NCBI GenBank assembly: GCA_031268395.1
Contig: JAIRXI010000295.1
Coordinates: 1 to 14,001 of the forward strand
Length of the DNA stretch: 14,001 nucleotides
Direction: 5' to 3'
Origin: Tannerella sp.
Lineage (GTDB): Bacteria > Bacteroidota > Bacteroidia > Bacteroidales > Tannerellaceae
Shown here: positions 6,421 to 14,001 of the stretch, one piece after another
Layout of the letters: each line of letters starts with the position of its first letter
Position numbering within the stretch: position 1 is the stretch's first letter
Made by a program: the position numbers and the translations under genes
Notes under the pieces: model-generated
Databases searched by the model: none
The model's input: the letters and a program-made list of their open reading frames with translations, nothing else
What the model was told of the DNA's origin: nothing

Positions 6421-7011
6421 ATGGATGTAAAAATTCAAGAATTGACCGACAAGATTTATCGTGAAGGAGTAGAAGAAGGGAAAGCAGAAGCGAACCGGCT
6501 TGTCTCCGAAGCTAATGAGCAAAAACAGGCCATTCTCAGGGAAGCGGAAGAGACGGCAAAACAGATCGTGGAAACGGCAGAAAAGCAGGCTGCTGAATGG
6601 AAGAAAAATACGGAAGCCGAGTTGCGGCTGTTTGCCTCCCAGTCGGTGGAAGCGCTGAAAAGCGAAGTGGCCAATCTGATCACGGGAAAAGTGGTGTCGG
6701 AAAACATAAAGCCCGTAGTGGCAGACCGCGTTTTTATGCAGCAACTCATTCTGGAAATTGCGCGGGGATGGGTGACGCAGGATGGCATAACCGTCCGGAC
6801 GGCGGATGCGCAGGCCCTGACCGCTTATTTTGAAAGCAACGCCAAAGAATTACTGAACCGGGGCGTACAAATCGAAAAGGTGAATGGAAAAGACACCTCC
6901 TTCACCGTCGCGCCGGCCGACGGGTCGTATAAAGTCACTTTCGGAGAAGAAGAATTTATGGCTTTCTTCAAGGAATTTCTGCGTCCGCAATTAGTAGCAA
7001 TGCTGTTCTGA
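6421..7011 (+). CDS. atpE: V-type ATP synthase subunit E (peripheral stalk)
   Basis: This 196-residue protein is the E subunit, which pairs with a G/H-type helix to form the peripheral stalk that holds the A3B3 head against rotation. Residues 1 to about 105 are a charged, Ala/Glu/Lys-rich coiled coil (KIQELTDKIYREGVEEGKAE onward). The C-terminal part is the globular head-binding domain, ending ADGSYKVTFGEEEF and EFLRPQLVAMLF, phrases typical of Bacteroidetes V-ATPase E. The start is either ATG 6421 or the in-frame GTG 6415; the ATG is preferred as the stronger codon, and the GTG adds only two residues. No Shine-Dalgarno sequence at a useful distance was seen for either. It is the first gene of the operon, 5 nt before the DUF2764 gene. 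Despite the symbol it is not the F-type c subunit, which is also called AtpE. Confidence 0.9.
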   Translation: MDVKIQELTDKIYREGVEEGKAEANRLVSEANEQKQAILREAEETAKQIVETAEKQAAEWKKNTEAELRLFASQSVEALKSEVANLITGKVVSENIKPVVADRVFMQQLILEIARGWVTQDGITVRTADAQALTAYFESNAKELLNRGVQIEKVNGKDTSFTVAPADGSYKVTFGEEEFMAFFKEFLRPQLVAMLF

Positions 7012-7016
7012 CTGAC

Positions 7017-7889
7017 ATGCGCAGCGAGTATTATTACCTGATTGCAGGGCTTCCCAATATTTCAATAGAAGACAGCAAATTGCCTTATACCGTCCTTGCC
7101 TTTCGAGAGGAAGTGGAGGGTCAGCTTTCGGAAGCCGACCGGATCTTGTTGCGCCTGCTTTTCCTGAAATTTGACAACAGGAATCTGCTGGAACAGATCC
7201 GGCGCCCGGACTACAGTCCCGACCCGCAGGGGAGCATTACGCCGGACGAATTTGACGAACTGCTCCGGGATCCGGAACAGCCGCTGTCCGGCGACGGGAA
7301 GAAGGAGATTCCGGATTACATGAAGGAATTTATCCGTATGTACCGGTCGGCAGAGGAAAAGGGAGAACAGGGCGTCATCCTGTGGGAAGACTGTCTGGCG
7401 GCGCTGTATTACGCGTACGCCATGCAGTGCGGAAACGAATTTGTCGCCGCATGGTTCGAGTTGAATCTCAACCTGAACAACTTCCTGACCGCTGTCACCT
7501 GCCGCAACTGCGGGCTGAACCGGGCCGACAGCATCGTGGGCGACAGTGAATATGCGCAGTTGTTCCGCACTTCCGGCGCGCGCGATTTCGGACTGGGCGA
7601 CACATGGGAATACCTGCCCGCCGTGCAGCGTATCGCCGAAGAATCAAACCTGCTCGTGCGCGAAAGAAAAATCGACCGCTTGAAATGGGACTGGCTGGAA
7701 GAACATACCATCTTCAGGACGTTCACCGTCGAAAGCCTGCTCGCCTGGCTGTTAAAGCTGGAGATGATCGAACGCTGGACGAAGCTCGACCGGACGGCAG
7801 GCGAACAGACGTTCCGCCGGTTGATCGGAGTAATGAAAACGGGCAGCGACAGCGCCCTGAAAGAATTTAAACGAAACAATAAAAAATAA
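7017..7889 (+). CDS. DUF2764-family protein of the V-ATPase operon
   Basis: This soluble, acidic, mostly helical protein of 290 residues has no signal peptide or membrane segment. The opening MRSEYYYLIAGLPNI and the internal phrase AAWFELNLNLNNFLTAVTCR with NCGL match what I know of DUF2764 proteins, which sit between the E and A genes in V-ATPase operons of Bacteroidetes, Chlamydiae and some spirochaetes. No catalytic motif is seen. Its fixed position, tight spacing (5 nt after E, 3 nt before A), and the absence of a recognisable C subunit suggest that it is a structural part of the enzyme, possibly a diverged C/d-type subunit linking rotor shaft and ring. That role is inference. An assembly factor is an alternative. 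Confidence 0.85.
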   Translation: MRSEYYYLIAGLPNISIEDSKLPYTVLAFREEVEGQLSEADRILLRLLFLKFDNRNLLEQIRRPDYSPDPQGSITPDEFDELLRDPEQPLSGDGKKEIPDYMKEFIRMYRSAEEKGEQGVILWEDCLAALYYAYAMQCGNEFVAAWFELNLNLNNFLTAVTCRNCGLNRADSIVGDSEYAQLFRTSGARDFGLGDTWEYLPAVQRIAEESNLLVRERKIDRLKWDWLEEHTIFRTFTVESLLAWLLKLEMIERWTKLDRTAGEQTFRRLIGVMKTGSDSALKEFKRNNKK

Positions 7890-7892
7890 TGT

Positions 7893-9650
7893 ATGGCTAC
7901 GAAAGGTATAGTCAAGGGAATCGTATCCAATCTGGTAACCCTGGAGGTAGACGGCCCGGTTTCCCAAAATGAAATCTGTTACATCTCCGTCGGAGGCGTC
8001 AGGCTGATGTCGGAAGTCATCAAAATCATCGGACAGAATGCGTATGTACAGGTGTTTGAGAGTACGCGCGGCATGAGCGTAGGCGACGGGGCCGAATTTG
8101 CCGGGCACATGCTGGAAGTCACGCTCGGCCCCGGCATGTTGTCGCGCAACTACGACGGCTTGCAGAACGACCTCGACAAGATGGAAGGCGTATTCCTCCG
8201 TCGCGGAGAATACACCTTCGCGCTTGACAACGACAGGCGATGGCAGTTCAAACCGCTGGCCAAGGCGGGCGACAGGGTATCGGCCGGCCACTGGCTGGGC
8301 GAAGTCGAAGAGAACGTCCAGCCGCACAGGATCATGGTCCCCTTTGCGCTGGAAGGCGCGTACACGCTTAAGACGCTGGCTGCCGAAGGCGAATATACGA
8401 TTCGGGACACCATTGCCGTCCTCGTCGCCGAAGACGGTAAGGAGATCGAAGTGACCATGACGCAGAAATGGCCGGTGAAGCAAGCCATCCTCTGCTACCG
8501 GGAAAAGCCCCGCCCCTACAAACTGCTCGAAACGGGCGTGCGTACGATTGATACCGTCAATCCGATTGTGGAAGGCGGCACCGGATTCATCCCCGGCCCC
8601 TTCGGTACGGGAAAGACCGTCATGCAACATGCCATTTCCAAACAGGCCGAGGCCGATATTGTCATCATTGCCGCCTGTGGCGAACGCGCCAACGAGATCG
8701 TGGAGATATTTGCCGAGTTTCCGCACCTGATTGACCCGCATACCGGCCGTAAACTGATGGAGCGTACGATTATCATCGCCAATACGTCCAACATGCCCGT
8801 GGCCGCCCGCGAAGCGTCGGTCTATACGGCGATGACGATTGCCGAATATTACCGCAGCATGGGACTGAAGGTGCTGCTGATGGCCGATTCGACATCGCGC
8901 TGGGCGCAGGCCTTGCGCGAGATGTCGAACCGGCTGGAAGAACTGCCCGGCCCGGACGCTTTCCCGATGGATTTGTCGGCCATTGTCGCCAACTTCTATG
9001 CCCGTGCGGGATACGTGGCGCTGAACAACGGCGCAACCGGTTCGGTGACGTTTATCGGAACGGTGTCGCCCGCCGGCGGCAACCTGAAAGAACCGGTGAC
9101 GGAAAATACAAAAAAGGTGGCGCGCTGTTTCTACGCCCTCGAACAGGAACGCGCCGACCGCAAGCGCTATCCGGCCATCAATCCCATCGACAGCTATTCC
9201 AAATACCTGGAATATCCCGAATTTCAGGAATACATTGCGCAGCATGTTTCGAAGACGTGGATTGAGAAGGTGAACGAGATCAAGACCCGCATGTTGCGCG
9301 GCAAGGAAATTTCGGAACAGATCAACATCCTCGGCGACGACGGCGTGCCGGTAGACAATCACGTGACGTTCTGGAAATCGGAACTGATTGACTTCGTGAT
9401 TTTGCAGCAGGACGCCTTCGATCCCGTCGACGCGGTGACGCCGCTCGAACGTCAGGAGTTCATGCTGGACAGGGTGGTGAACCTCTGCCGTGCCGAATTT
9501 CGGTTTGAAGCCTTCACCGACGTGGCGGACTATTTCAAGAACCTGATTAATATCTTCAAGCAGATGAATTACTCCGAATACAAAAGCCAGCAGTTTGACG
9601 GCTTCGACCGCCAGCTGGACGAACTGCTTAATGAGCGAAAAGAAAATTAA
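7893..9650 (+). CDS. atpA: V-type ATP synthase catalytic subunit A
   Basis: This 585-residue subunit hydrolyses or makes ATP at the A/B interface of the A3B3 head. The N-terminal beta-barrel (about 1-75) is followed by the extra bulge domain characteristic of A subunits, in roughly 110-190. The nucleotide domain has the P-loop GPFGTGKT (235-242), the catalytic glutamate E264 in ACGERANEIVEI, and LLMADSTSRWAQALREMSNR with the Walker B region; a helical C-terminal domain follows. GTGKT and GERANE differ slightly from the common GSGKT/GAGKT and GERGNE, but I believe this is usual for Bacteroidetes-type A subunits. All key residues are present and length is normal. ATG 7893 gives the standard MATKGIVKGIVSNLV start. 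It is separated by 3 nt from the DUF2764 stop and 6 nt from atpB. Confidence 0.97.
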   Translation: MATKGIVKGIVSNLVTLEVDGPVSQNEICYISVGGVRLMSEVIKIIGQNAYVQVFESTRGMSVGDGAEFAGHMLEVTLGPGMLSRNYDGLQNDLDKMEGVFLRRGEYTFALDNDRRWQFKPLAKAGDRVSAGHWLGEVEENVQPHRIMVPFALEGAYTLKTLAAEGEYTIRDTIAVLVAEDGKEIEVTMTQKWPVKQAILCYREKPRPYKLLETGVRTIDTVNPIVEGGTGFIPGPFGTGKTVMQHAISKQAEADIVIIAACGERANEIVEIFAEFPHLIDPHTGRKLMERTIIIANTSNMPVAAREASVYTAMTIAEYYRSMGLKVLLMADSTSRWAQALREMSNRLEELPGPDAFPMDLSAIVANFYARAGYVALNNGATGSVTFIGTVSPAGGNLKEPVTENTKKVARCFYALEQERADRKRYPAINPIDSYSKYLEYPEFQEYIAQHVSKTWIEKVNEIKTRMLRGKEISEQINILGDDGVPVDNHVTFWKSELIDFVILQQDAFDPVDAVTPLERQEFMLDRVVNLCRAEFRFEAFTDVADYFKNLINIFKQMNYSEYKSQQFDGFDRQLDELLNERKEN

Positions 9651-9656
9651 TACGAT

Positions 9657-10982
9657 ATGGCGACAAAAGCATTTCAAAAGATATATACGAAGATTACCCA
9701 AATCACGAAAGCAACCTGTTCGCTCAGGGCGACGGGCGTAGGGTACGACGAGCTGGCCTCCGTCAACGGCAAGCTGGCTCAGGTAGTGAAAATCATCGGC
9801 GACGAAGTCACGCTGCAGGTCTTTTCCGGCACGGAAGGCATCCCGACCAATGCCGAGGTGGTCTTTATGGGCAAGGCGCCCACGCTGAAAGTGAGCGGAC
9901 AGCTGGCCGGGCGTTTCTTCAATGCTTACGGTGATCCGATCGACGGCGGACCGGTCATTGAGGGCGAGGAAGTCGAAATTGGCGGTCCGTCGGTGAATCC
10001 CGTCCGCCGCAAGCAGCCGTCGGAACTGATTGCCACCGGCATAGCGGGCATCGACCTGAACAATACCCTCGTTACGGGACAGAAGATTCCCTTCTTCGCC
10101 GATCCCGACCAGCCCTTCAATCAGGTGATGGCCCTGGTCGCCCTGCGTGCCCGGTCGGACAAAATCATCCTCGGCGGCATGGGAATGACCAACGACGATT
10201 ACCTGTTTTTCAAGAACACGTTCAGTCATGCCGGCGCGCTGGATCGCATTGTCAGTTTCATCAACACCACGGAAAATCCGTCGGTCGAGCGGCTCCTGAT
10301 TCCCGACATGGCGCTGACGGCGGCGGAATATTTTGCCGTGCGGAAGCATGAAAAGGTGCTGGTGCTGCTCACCGACATGACGAACTACGCCGATGCCCTG
10401 GCCATCGTGTCGAACCGGATGGACCAGATCCCCTCGAAAGATTCCATGCCCGGCTCCATCTATTCCGATCTGGCGAAGATCTATGAAAAGGCCGTGCAGT
10501 TCCCCGACGGCGGCAGTATTACGATTATCGCCGTGACAACGCTTTCGGGCGGCGACATCACCCATGCCGTGCCCGACAATACGGGATACATCACCGAAGG
10601 ACAGCTCTACCTCCGCCGCGACAGCGACGTGGGCAAGGTCATCGTCGACCCCTTCCGCAGTCTCTCGCGCCTGAAACAGCTGGTCACCGGCAAGAAAACG
10701 CGCGAAGACCATCCCCAGGTGATGAATGCCGCCGTACGCCTCTATGCCGATGCCGCCAACGCAAAAACCAAACTCGAAAACGGCTTCGACCTGACGGACT
10801 ACGACAACCGTGCCCTGGCCTTTGCCAGGGATTATTCGGAAAAACTGCTGGCCATCGACGTGAATCTCGACACAACCGAAATGCTCGACGTGGCGTGGAG
10901 CCTGCTTGGCCGGTATTTTACACCGGCGGAAGCCAACATCAAGCAGGAACTGGTAGACCGATACTGGAAGACGATCAGCTAA
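9657..10982 (+). CDS. atpB: V-type ATP synthase subunit B (non-catalytic head subunit)
   Basis: This 441-residue B subunit alternates with A in the head and supplies the arginine finger. It starts MATKAFQKIYTKITQI and has RFFNAYGDPIDGGP (86-99), GQKIPFFADPDQPFNQ (141-156) where catalytic relatives have a P-loop, LLTDMTNYADAL (237-248), TGYITEGQL (309-317) and FRSLSRLK (333-340), in which R338 is the expected arginine finger by comparison with Enterococcus hirae. Absence of a Walker A motif is normal for B. The 141-156 segment differs from the more common GLPHNE form, and PSKDSMPGSIYS replaces the usual GRRGYPGYLYT-like phrase; both seem to be features of the Bacteroidetes/Chlamydiae branch. 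It follows atpA by 6 nt and precedes atpD by 9 nt. Confidence 0.96.
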   Translation: MATKAFQKIYTKITQITKATCSLRATGVGYDELASVNGKLAQVVKIIGDEVTLQVFSGTEGIPTNAEVVFMGKAPTLKVSGQLAGRFFNAYGDPIDGGPVIEGEEVEIGGPSVNPVRRKQPSELIATGIAGIDLNNTLVTGQKIPFFADPDQPFNQVMALVALRARSDKIILGGMGMTNDDYLFFKNTFSHAGALDRIVSFINTTENPSVERLLIPDMALTAAEYFAVRKHEKVLVLLTDMTNYADALAIVSNRMDQIPSKDSMPGSIYSDLAKIYEKAVQFPDGGSITIIAVTTLSGGDITHAVPDNTGYITEGQLYLRRDSDVGKVIVDPFRSLSRLKQLVTGKKTREDHPQVMNAAVRLYADAANAKTKLENGFDLTDYDNRALAFARDYSEKLLAIDVNLDTTEMLDVAWSLLGRYFTPAEANIKQELVDRYWKTIS

Positions 10983-10991
10983 TGCAAGCCA

Positions 10992-11609
10992 ATGGCCATC
11001 AAGTTTCAATATAACAAGACCTCGCTTCAGCAGTTGGAGAAACAGCTGAAAATGCGCGAACGCTCGCTGCCGACCATCAAGAGCAAGGAGAGCGCCCTGC
11101 GCATGGAGGTGACACGTACCAGAGACGAAGTACATGCGCTGGAGATCCGGCTTGAAAACGAAATCCGAAGCTACGAAAACATGGTGGTACTGTGGAACGA
11201 GTTCCGGCCGGATTTAATCAGCGTCAGAGACGTATCCCTGTCGACGAAGAAGATTGCCGGCGTCGTAGTTCCCGTATTGGGAGAAATTGATTTTGAAATC
11301 AAGCCCTACAGCCTGTTCAACATGCCCTCCTGGTTCGCCGGCGGTATCGAACTGCTCAGGGGGCTGGCGCGAACGGGTATCGAAGCTGAATTTTCGATGA
11401 TGAAGCTGGAATTGCTGGAACATGCGCGGAAGAAGACGACACAGAAAGTGAACCTGTTCGAGAAAGTGCAGATTCCGGGATACAGGGATGCCATCCGGAA
11501 AGTGAAACGCTACATGGAAGACGAGCAGAGCCTGTCCAAAGCTTCGCAGAAAATCATGCGCGCCAATCAGGAAAAACGGAGGCTAAAAGAGGAGGAAGTA
11601 GCCGTATGA
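10992..11609 (+). CDS. atpD: V-type ATP synthase subunit D (central rotor shaft)
   Basis: This 205-residue subunit is predicted to form the long antiparallel coiled coil that turns inside the A3B3 head. Two helical arms frame a central section: an N-terminal arm (FQYNKTSLQQLEKQLKMRER to about residue 65) and a C-terminal arm (about 130-200, with KVNLFEKVQIPGYRDAIRKV and a highly charged end). NLFEKVQIPG is the conserved D-subunit signature, and the central part (DFEIKPYSLFNMPSWFAGG) is typical of the bacterial branch. The ATG at 10992 lies 9 nt after atpB. Its last codons overlap the atpI start in an ATGA junction, suggesting translational coupling. In E. hirae D works together with subunit F; no F gene is found in this window. 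Confidence 0.94.
   Translation: MAIKFQYNKTSLQQLEKQLKMRERSLPTIKSKESALRMEVTRTRDEVHALEIRLENEIRSYENMVVLWNEFRPDLISVRDVSLSTKKIAGVVVPVLGEIDFEIKPYSLFNMPSWFAGGIELLRGLARTGIEAEFSMMKLELLEHARKKTTQKVNLFEKVQIPGYRDAIRKVKRYMEDEQSLSKASQKIMRANQEKRRLKEEEVAV
11590..11595 (+). promoter_or_regulatory. Strong Shine-Dalgarno sequence for atpI inside the end of atpD
   Basis: AGGAGG lies 10 nt before the atpI ATG at 11606, within the last codons of atpD. It is the only near-perfect Shine-Dalgarno sequence ahead of a gene in this operon. It supports both the chosen atpI start and re-initiation across the ATGA overlap. It could also just reflect a run of Glu and charged codons. Confidence 0.5.
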
Positions 11610-13450
11610 TTGTAAAAATGAGCAAATACGCCTTTGTGGTGTATCACAGGGAATATGAACCCTTCCTGAAACAGCTGCGCGAGATTGGGGCCGTGCATGT
11701 TCAGGAAAGGAAACCGGTCGGCGACGTGGCGGAGAGCCAGCAACTGCTGGCCGAACGCAAACGCCTCCGGACGCAGCTGCTTTTCCTGGAAAAGCGGCAG
11801 AACGAAGCGTGGAAGGCAGACGGAAAGAACAGGCGAACGCCGGCGCCGGCGCGCCGCATCACCAAAGAAGAAGGAGCCGCCCTGCTGAACGAAATCGAAC
11901 AGATCGCCGAACGGCTGATCCGGCAACAAACCCTCAGGCAGTCGCTGGAAAAGGACGCCGCCCTGCTGTCGGTATGGGGCGAGTTCGACTATGCCAGCCT
12001 CGACCGCCTGCGGCAGGCCGGATATGAAGTCGCGTTTTTTACCAGTCCGGCCTCCGGATTCGACACGGCATGGGAAGACCGTTATCATGCGATTCGGATC
12101 AGCCAGGTGCAGTCGACACTCTATTTCCTCACCGTCACGCCGGAAAATGCGCCGCCGGAAATCAGCGCCGAGCGCGTCCGGCTGCCGGAATACGACTTGA
12201 GCGAACTCCGCCGGCGCATGGCTGCGGAACGGGAATATACGGCCGAACTGAACCGGAAACTGACGGACATGGCCTTCCACGACTTCCATTCGCTGAAAAG
12301 TTACGACAACCTGCTGCTCAACGAAGCGGCCGCAGCAAACGTACGCCTGTATACGGACAGTGAGGCGGACGACAAACTGCGGCTGCTCGAAGGATGGATT
12401 CCGGTGACGCAGGAAAAGAAAATGGAACAGGCGCTTGCGGCGGCGGGCTATTTTTCCCGGAAACTGGAAGTGACGCCCGAAGACGATGTCCCCATCCAGT
12501 TCAGGAACAATGCCTTTTCGCGTCTTTTTGAGCCGATCAGCCGGCTGTATATGCTGCCCAGGTACAGCGAACTGGACATGACACCCTTTCTGGCGCCCTT
12601 CTTCATGGTCTTTTTCGGGCTGTGTCTGGGCGATTCGGGATACGGACTGTTGCTGCTGCTGGTTGCGACGGGCGCGAAACTGTTTATGTCCCGGAAACTG
12701 CCGGACTCGATAAGGCCCGTGCTTCCGCTGGTACAGGTGTTGGGGGCGTCGACGCTATGCTGCGGCTTGCTGACCGGCGCGTTTTTCGGCACGAATGTGT
12801 ATGACTGGGGTATTCCGGCGCTGGACTGGCTGAAGGGAAAAGTGTTGATGGGCAATCACGAAAGGTTCAGGATGGCGCTGCTGCTGGGGGGCGTACAGAT
12901 TCTTTTCGGCATGGGCCGGAAGGGGGCAACCCGGATCATCCAGTTCGGTTTTGTTCACGCGCTGTCCACCATCGGATGGATTATCCTGCTGGTGAGCACG
13001 GGCGTGGCCGCTCTGTTCCCGGGCGTGGCGCCGATGTTCGGAACCGTACACCTGGCGCTGGCGGGTGTAGCCGCCGTTCTGATTTTTCTGTTCAACTCGC
13101 CGGGAAAAAACATTTTCCTGAACATCGGGCTGGGCGTATGGGATGCATATAACATGGCGACCGGACTGCTGGGCGATGTACTGTCGTATGTCCGTCTGTT
13201 CGCGCTTGGACTTTCGGGCGGTATCCTGGCCGGCGTATTCAACAGCCTGGCCACGGGGATGCGTCCCGACAACGCCATATTAGGTCCGGTCGTCATGGTG
13301 CTGATACTGCTGATCGGACACGCCCTCAATATCTTTATGAATGTACTGGGAGCCGTCGTACATCCGATGCGCCTCACGTTCGTGGAGTTTTTCAAGAACG
13401 CCGGATACACGGGAGGCGGGAAAGCATATCAACCTTTTAAATGGAATTAA
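11606..13450 (+). CDS. atpI: V-type ATP synthase subunit I (membrane stator)
   Basis: This 614-residue subunit is the equivalent of the a subunit, which forms the ion half-channels beside the K ring. Residues 1 to about 300 are a soluble, coiled-coil-rich domain that binds the peripheral stalks. The membrane domain starts near 304 (SRLFEPISRLYMLP) and carries YSELDMTPFLAPFFMVFFG and LGDSGYG (around 340), a strongly conserved entry motif, then several hydrophobic helices. Two functionally important arginines are recognisable: R530 in LSYVRLFALGLSGG and R589 in VVHPMRLTFVEFF. The protein ends GYTGGGKAYQPFKWN, as is usual. The start at 11606 overlaps the atpD stop by 4 nt and has AGGAGG upstream. 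The length is slightly shorter than many relatives but no conserved block is missing. Confidence 0.95.
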   Translation: MIVKMSKYAFVVYHREYEPFLKQLREIGAVHVQERKPVGDVAESQQLLAERKRLRTQLLFLEKRQNEAWKADGKNRRTPAPARRITKEEGAALLNEIEQIAERLIRQQTLRQSLEKDAALLSVWGEFDYASLDRLRQAGYEVAFFTSPASGFDTAWEDRYHAIRISQVQSTLYFLTVTPENAPPEISAERVRLPEYDLSELRRRMAAEREYTAELNRKLTDMAFHDFHSLKSYDNLLLNEAAAANVRLYTDSEADDKLRLLEGWIPVTQEKKMEQALAAAGYFSRKLEVTPEDDVPIQFRNNAFSRLFEPISRLYMLPRYSELDMTPFLAPFFMVFFGLCLGDSGYGLLLLLVATGAKLFMSRKLPDSIRPVLPLVQVLGASTLCCGLLTGAFFGTNVYDWGIPALDWLKGKVLMGNHERFRMALLLGGVQILFGMGRKGATRIIQFGFVHALSTIGWIILLVSTGVAALFPGVAPMFGTVHLALAGVAAVLIFLFNSPGKNIFLNIGLGVWDAYNMATGLLGDVLSYVRLFALGLSGGILAGVFNSLATGMRPDNAILGPVVMVLILLIGHALNIFMNVLGAVVHPMRLTFVEFFKNAGYTGGGKAYQPFKWN

Positions 13451-13480
13451 TTAATCAAGTAACAATACATAATTTTTTAG

Positions 13481-13944
<464 letters not shown>

Positions 13945-13945
<1 letters not shown>

Positions 13946-13960
13946 AACGCGGGCGTTTTT
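13945..13960 (+). terminator. Possible short hairpin after atpK
   Basis: AAACG (13945-13949) can pair with CGTTT (13954-13958), leaving a 4-nt CGGG loop and a following TT. The stem is only five pairs and AT-rich at its base, so this is weak. Further on, AAAAAGGGGCTGCCTCAAA (13972-13990) looks like the left arm of a larger hairpin whose other half would lie beyond the window edge. Confidence 0.25.
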
Positions 13961-14001
13961 CCCGGTGAAGGAAAAAGGGGCTGCCTCAAACGCCAAATTC
14001 C

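Noticed and set aside
5064..6464. A 466-codon plus-strand frame
   Set aside because: It starts inside the terminator hairpin, runs antisense through the DMT transporter and into atpE in the wrong frame. Its translation is full of Arg, Gln and His and is low in hydrophobic residues.
8595..8620. Variant P-loop (GTGKT) and GERANE in subunit A as signs of a damaged enzyme
   Set aside because: The lysine, threonine and catalytic glutamate are intact, and these variants appear to be normal in the Bacteroidetes branch.
7752..11135. A 1127-codon open frame on the minus strand
   Set aside because: It runs antisense through the ends of the DUF2764 and atpD genes and all of atpA and atpB, which are certain. 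Its translation is rich in His, Arg and Gly without recognisable domains. It reflects biased codon use leaving few stops on the opposite strand.

Overview
The window looks like a chromosomal segment of a fairly GC-rich member of the Bacteroidota, probably Bacteroidales. This rests on three things: promoter elements of the Bacteroidetes type (TAnnTTTG, once with an upstream TTTG at the right distance), mostly weak or absent Shine-Dalgarno sequences, and proteins that read as Bacteroidales versions of their families. No tRNA, rRNA, CRISPR array, insertion sequence or phage gene was recognised.

Left part (1-5100, plus strand). The window opens inside an unrecognised Bacteroidetes-type protein (3-575). 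A short spacer follows with two diverged copies of an 80-bp imperfect-palindrome repeat, exactly 120 bp apart. The second copy runs into the start codon of a YciO/YrdC/Sua5-family gene (787-1425). A clear promoter (1452-1483) then precedes three closely spaced genes: an exported Dcr2-like metallophosphoesterase (1517-2539), UDP-glucose 6-dehydrogenase ugd (2582-3895) and a uroporphyrinogen-decarboxylase-fold protein (3941-5002). The unit ends at a good intrinsic terminator (5055-5090).

Middle (5130-6420). A DMT/EamA-family permease lies on the minus strand, convergent with the URO-D gene. A 340-bp AT-rich divergent spacer separates it from the next operon and holds one candidate -7 element for each direction.

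Right part (6421-13945, plus strand). This is a compact V-type (A/V) ATPase operon in the order E, DUF2764, A, B, D, I, K. Gaps are 3 to 33 nt, with a 4-nt ATGA overlap between D and I. A and B form the catalytic head, D is the central rotor shaft, E is the peripheral stalk, I is the membrane stator and K is the proteolipid rotor ring. No recognisable F, C or G subunit is present; the DUF2764 gene occupies the place where a C-like coupling subunit might be expected. The ring subunit keeps the side chains known to bind sodium in Enterococcus hirae NtpK, so a sodium-coupled enzyme is plausible. I saw no convincing novel system. The least understood items are the DUF2764 protein, the paired repeats and the URO-D-fold protein with an altered metal motif.
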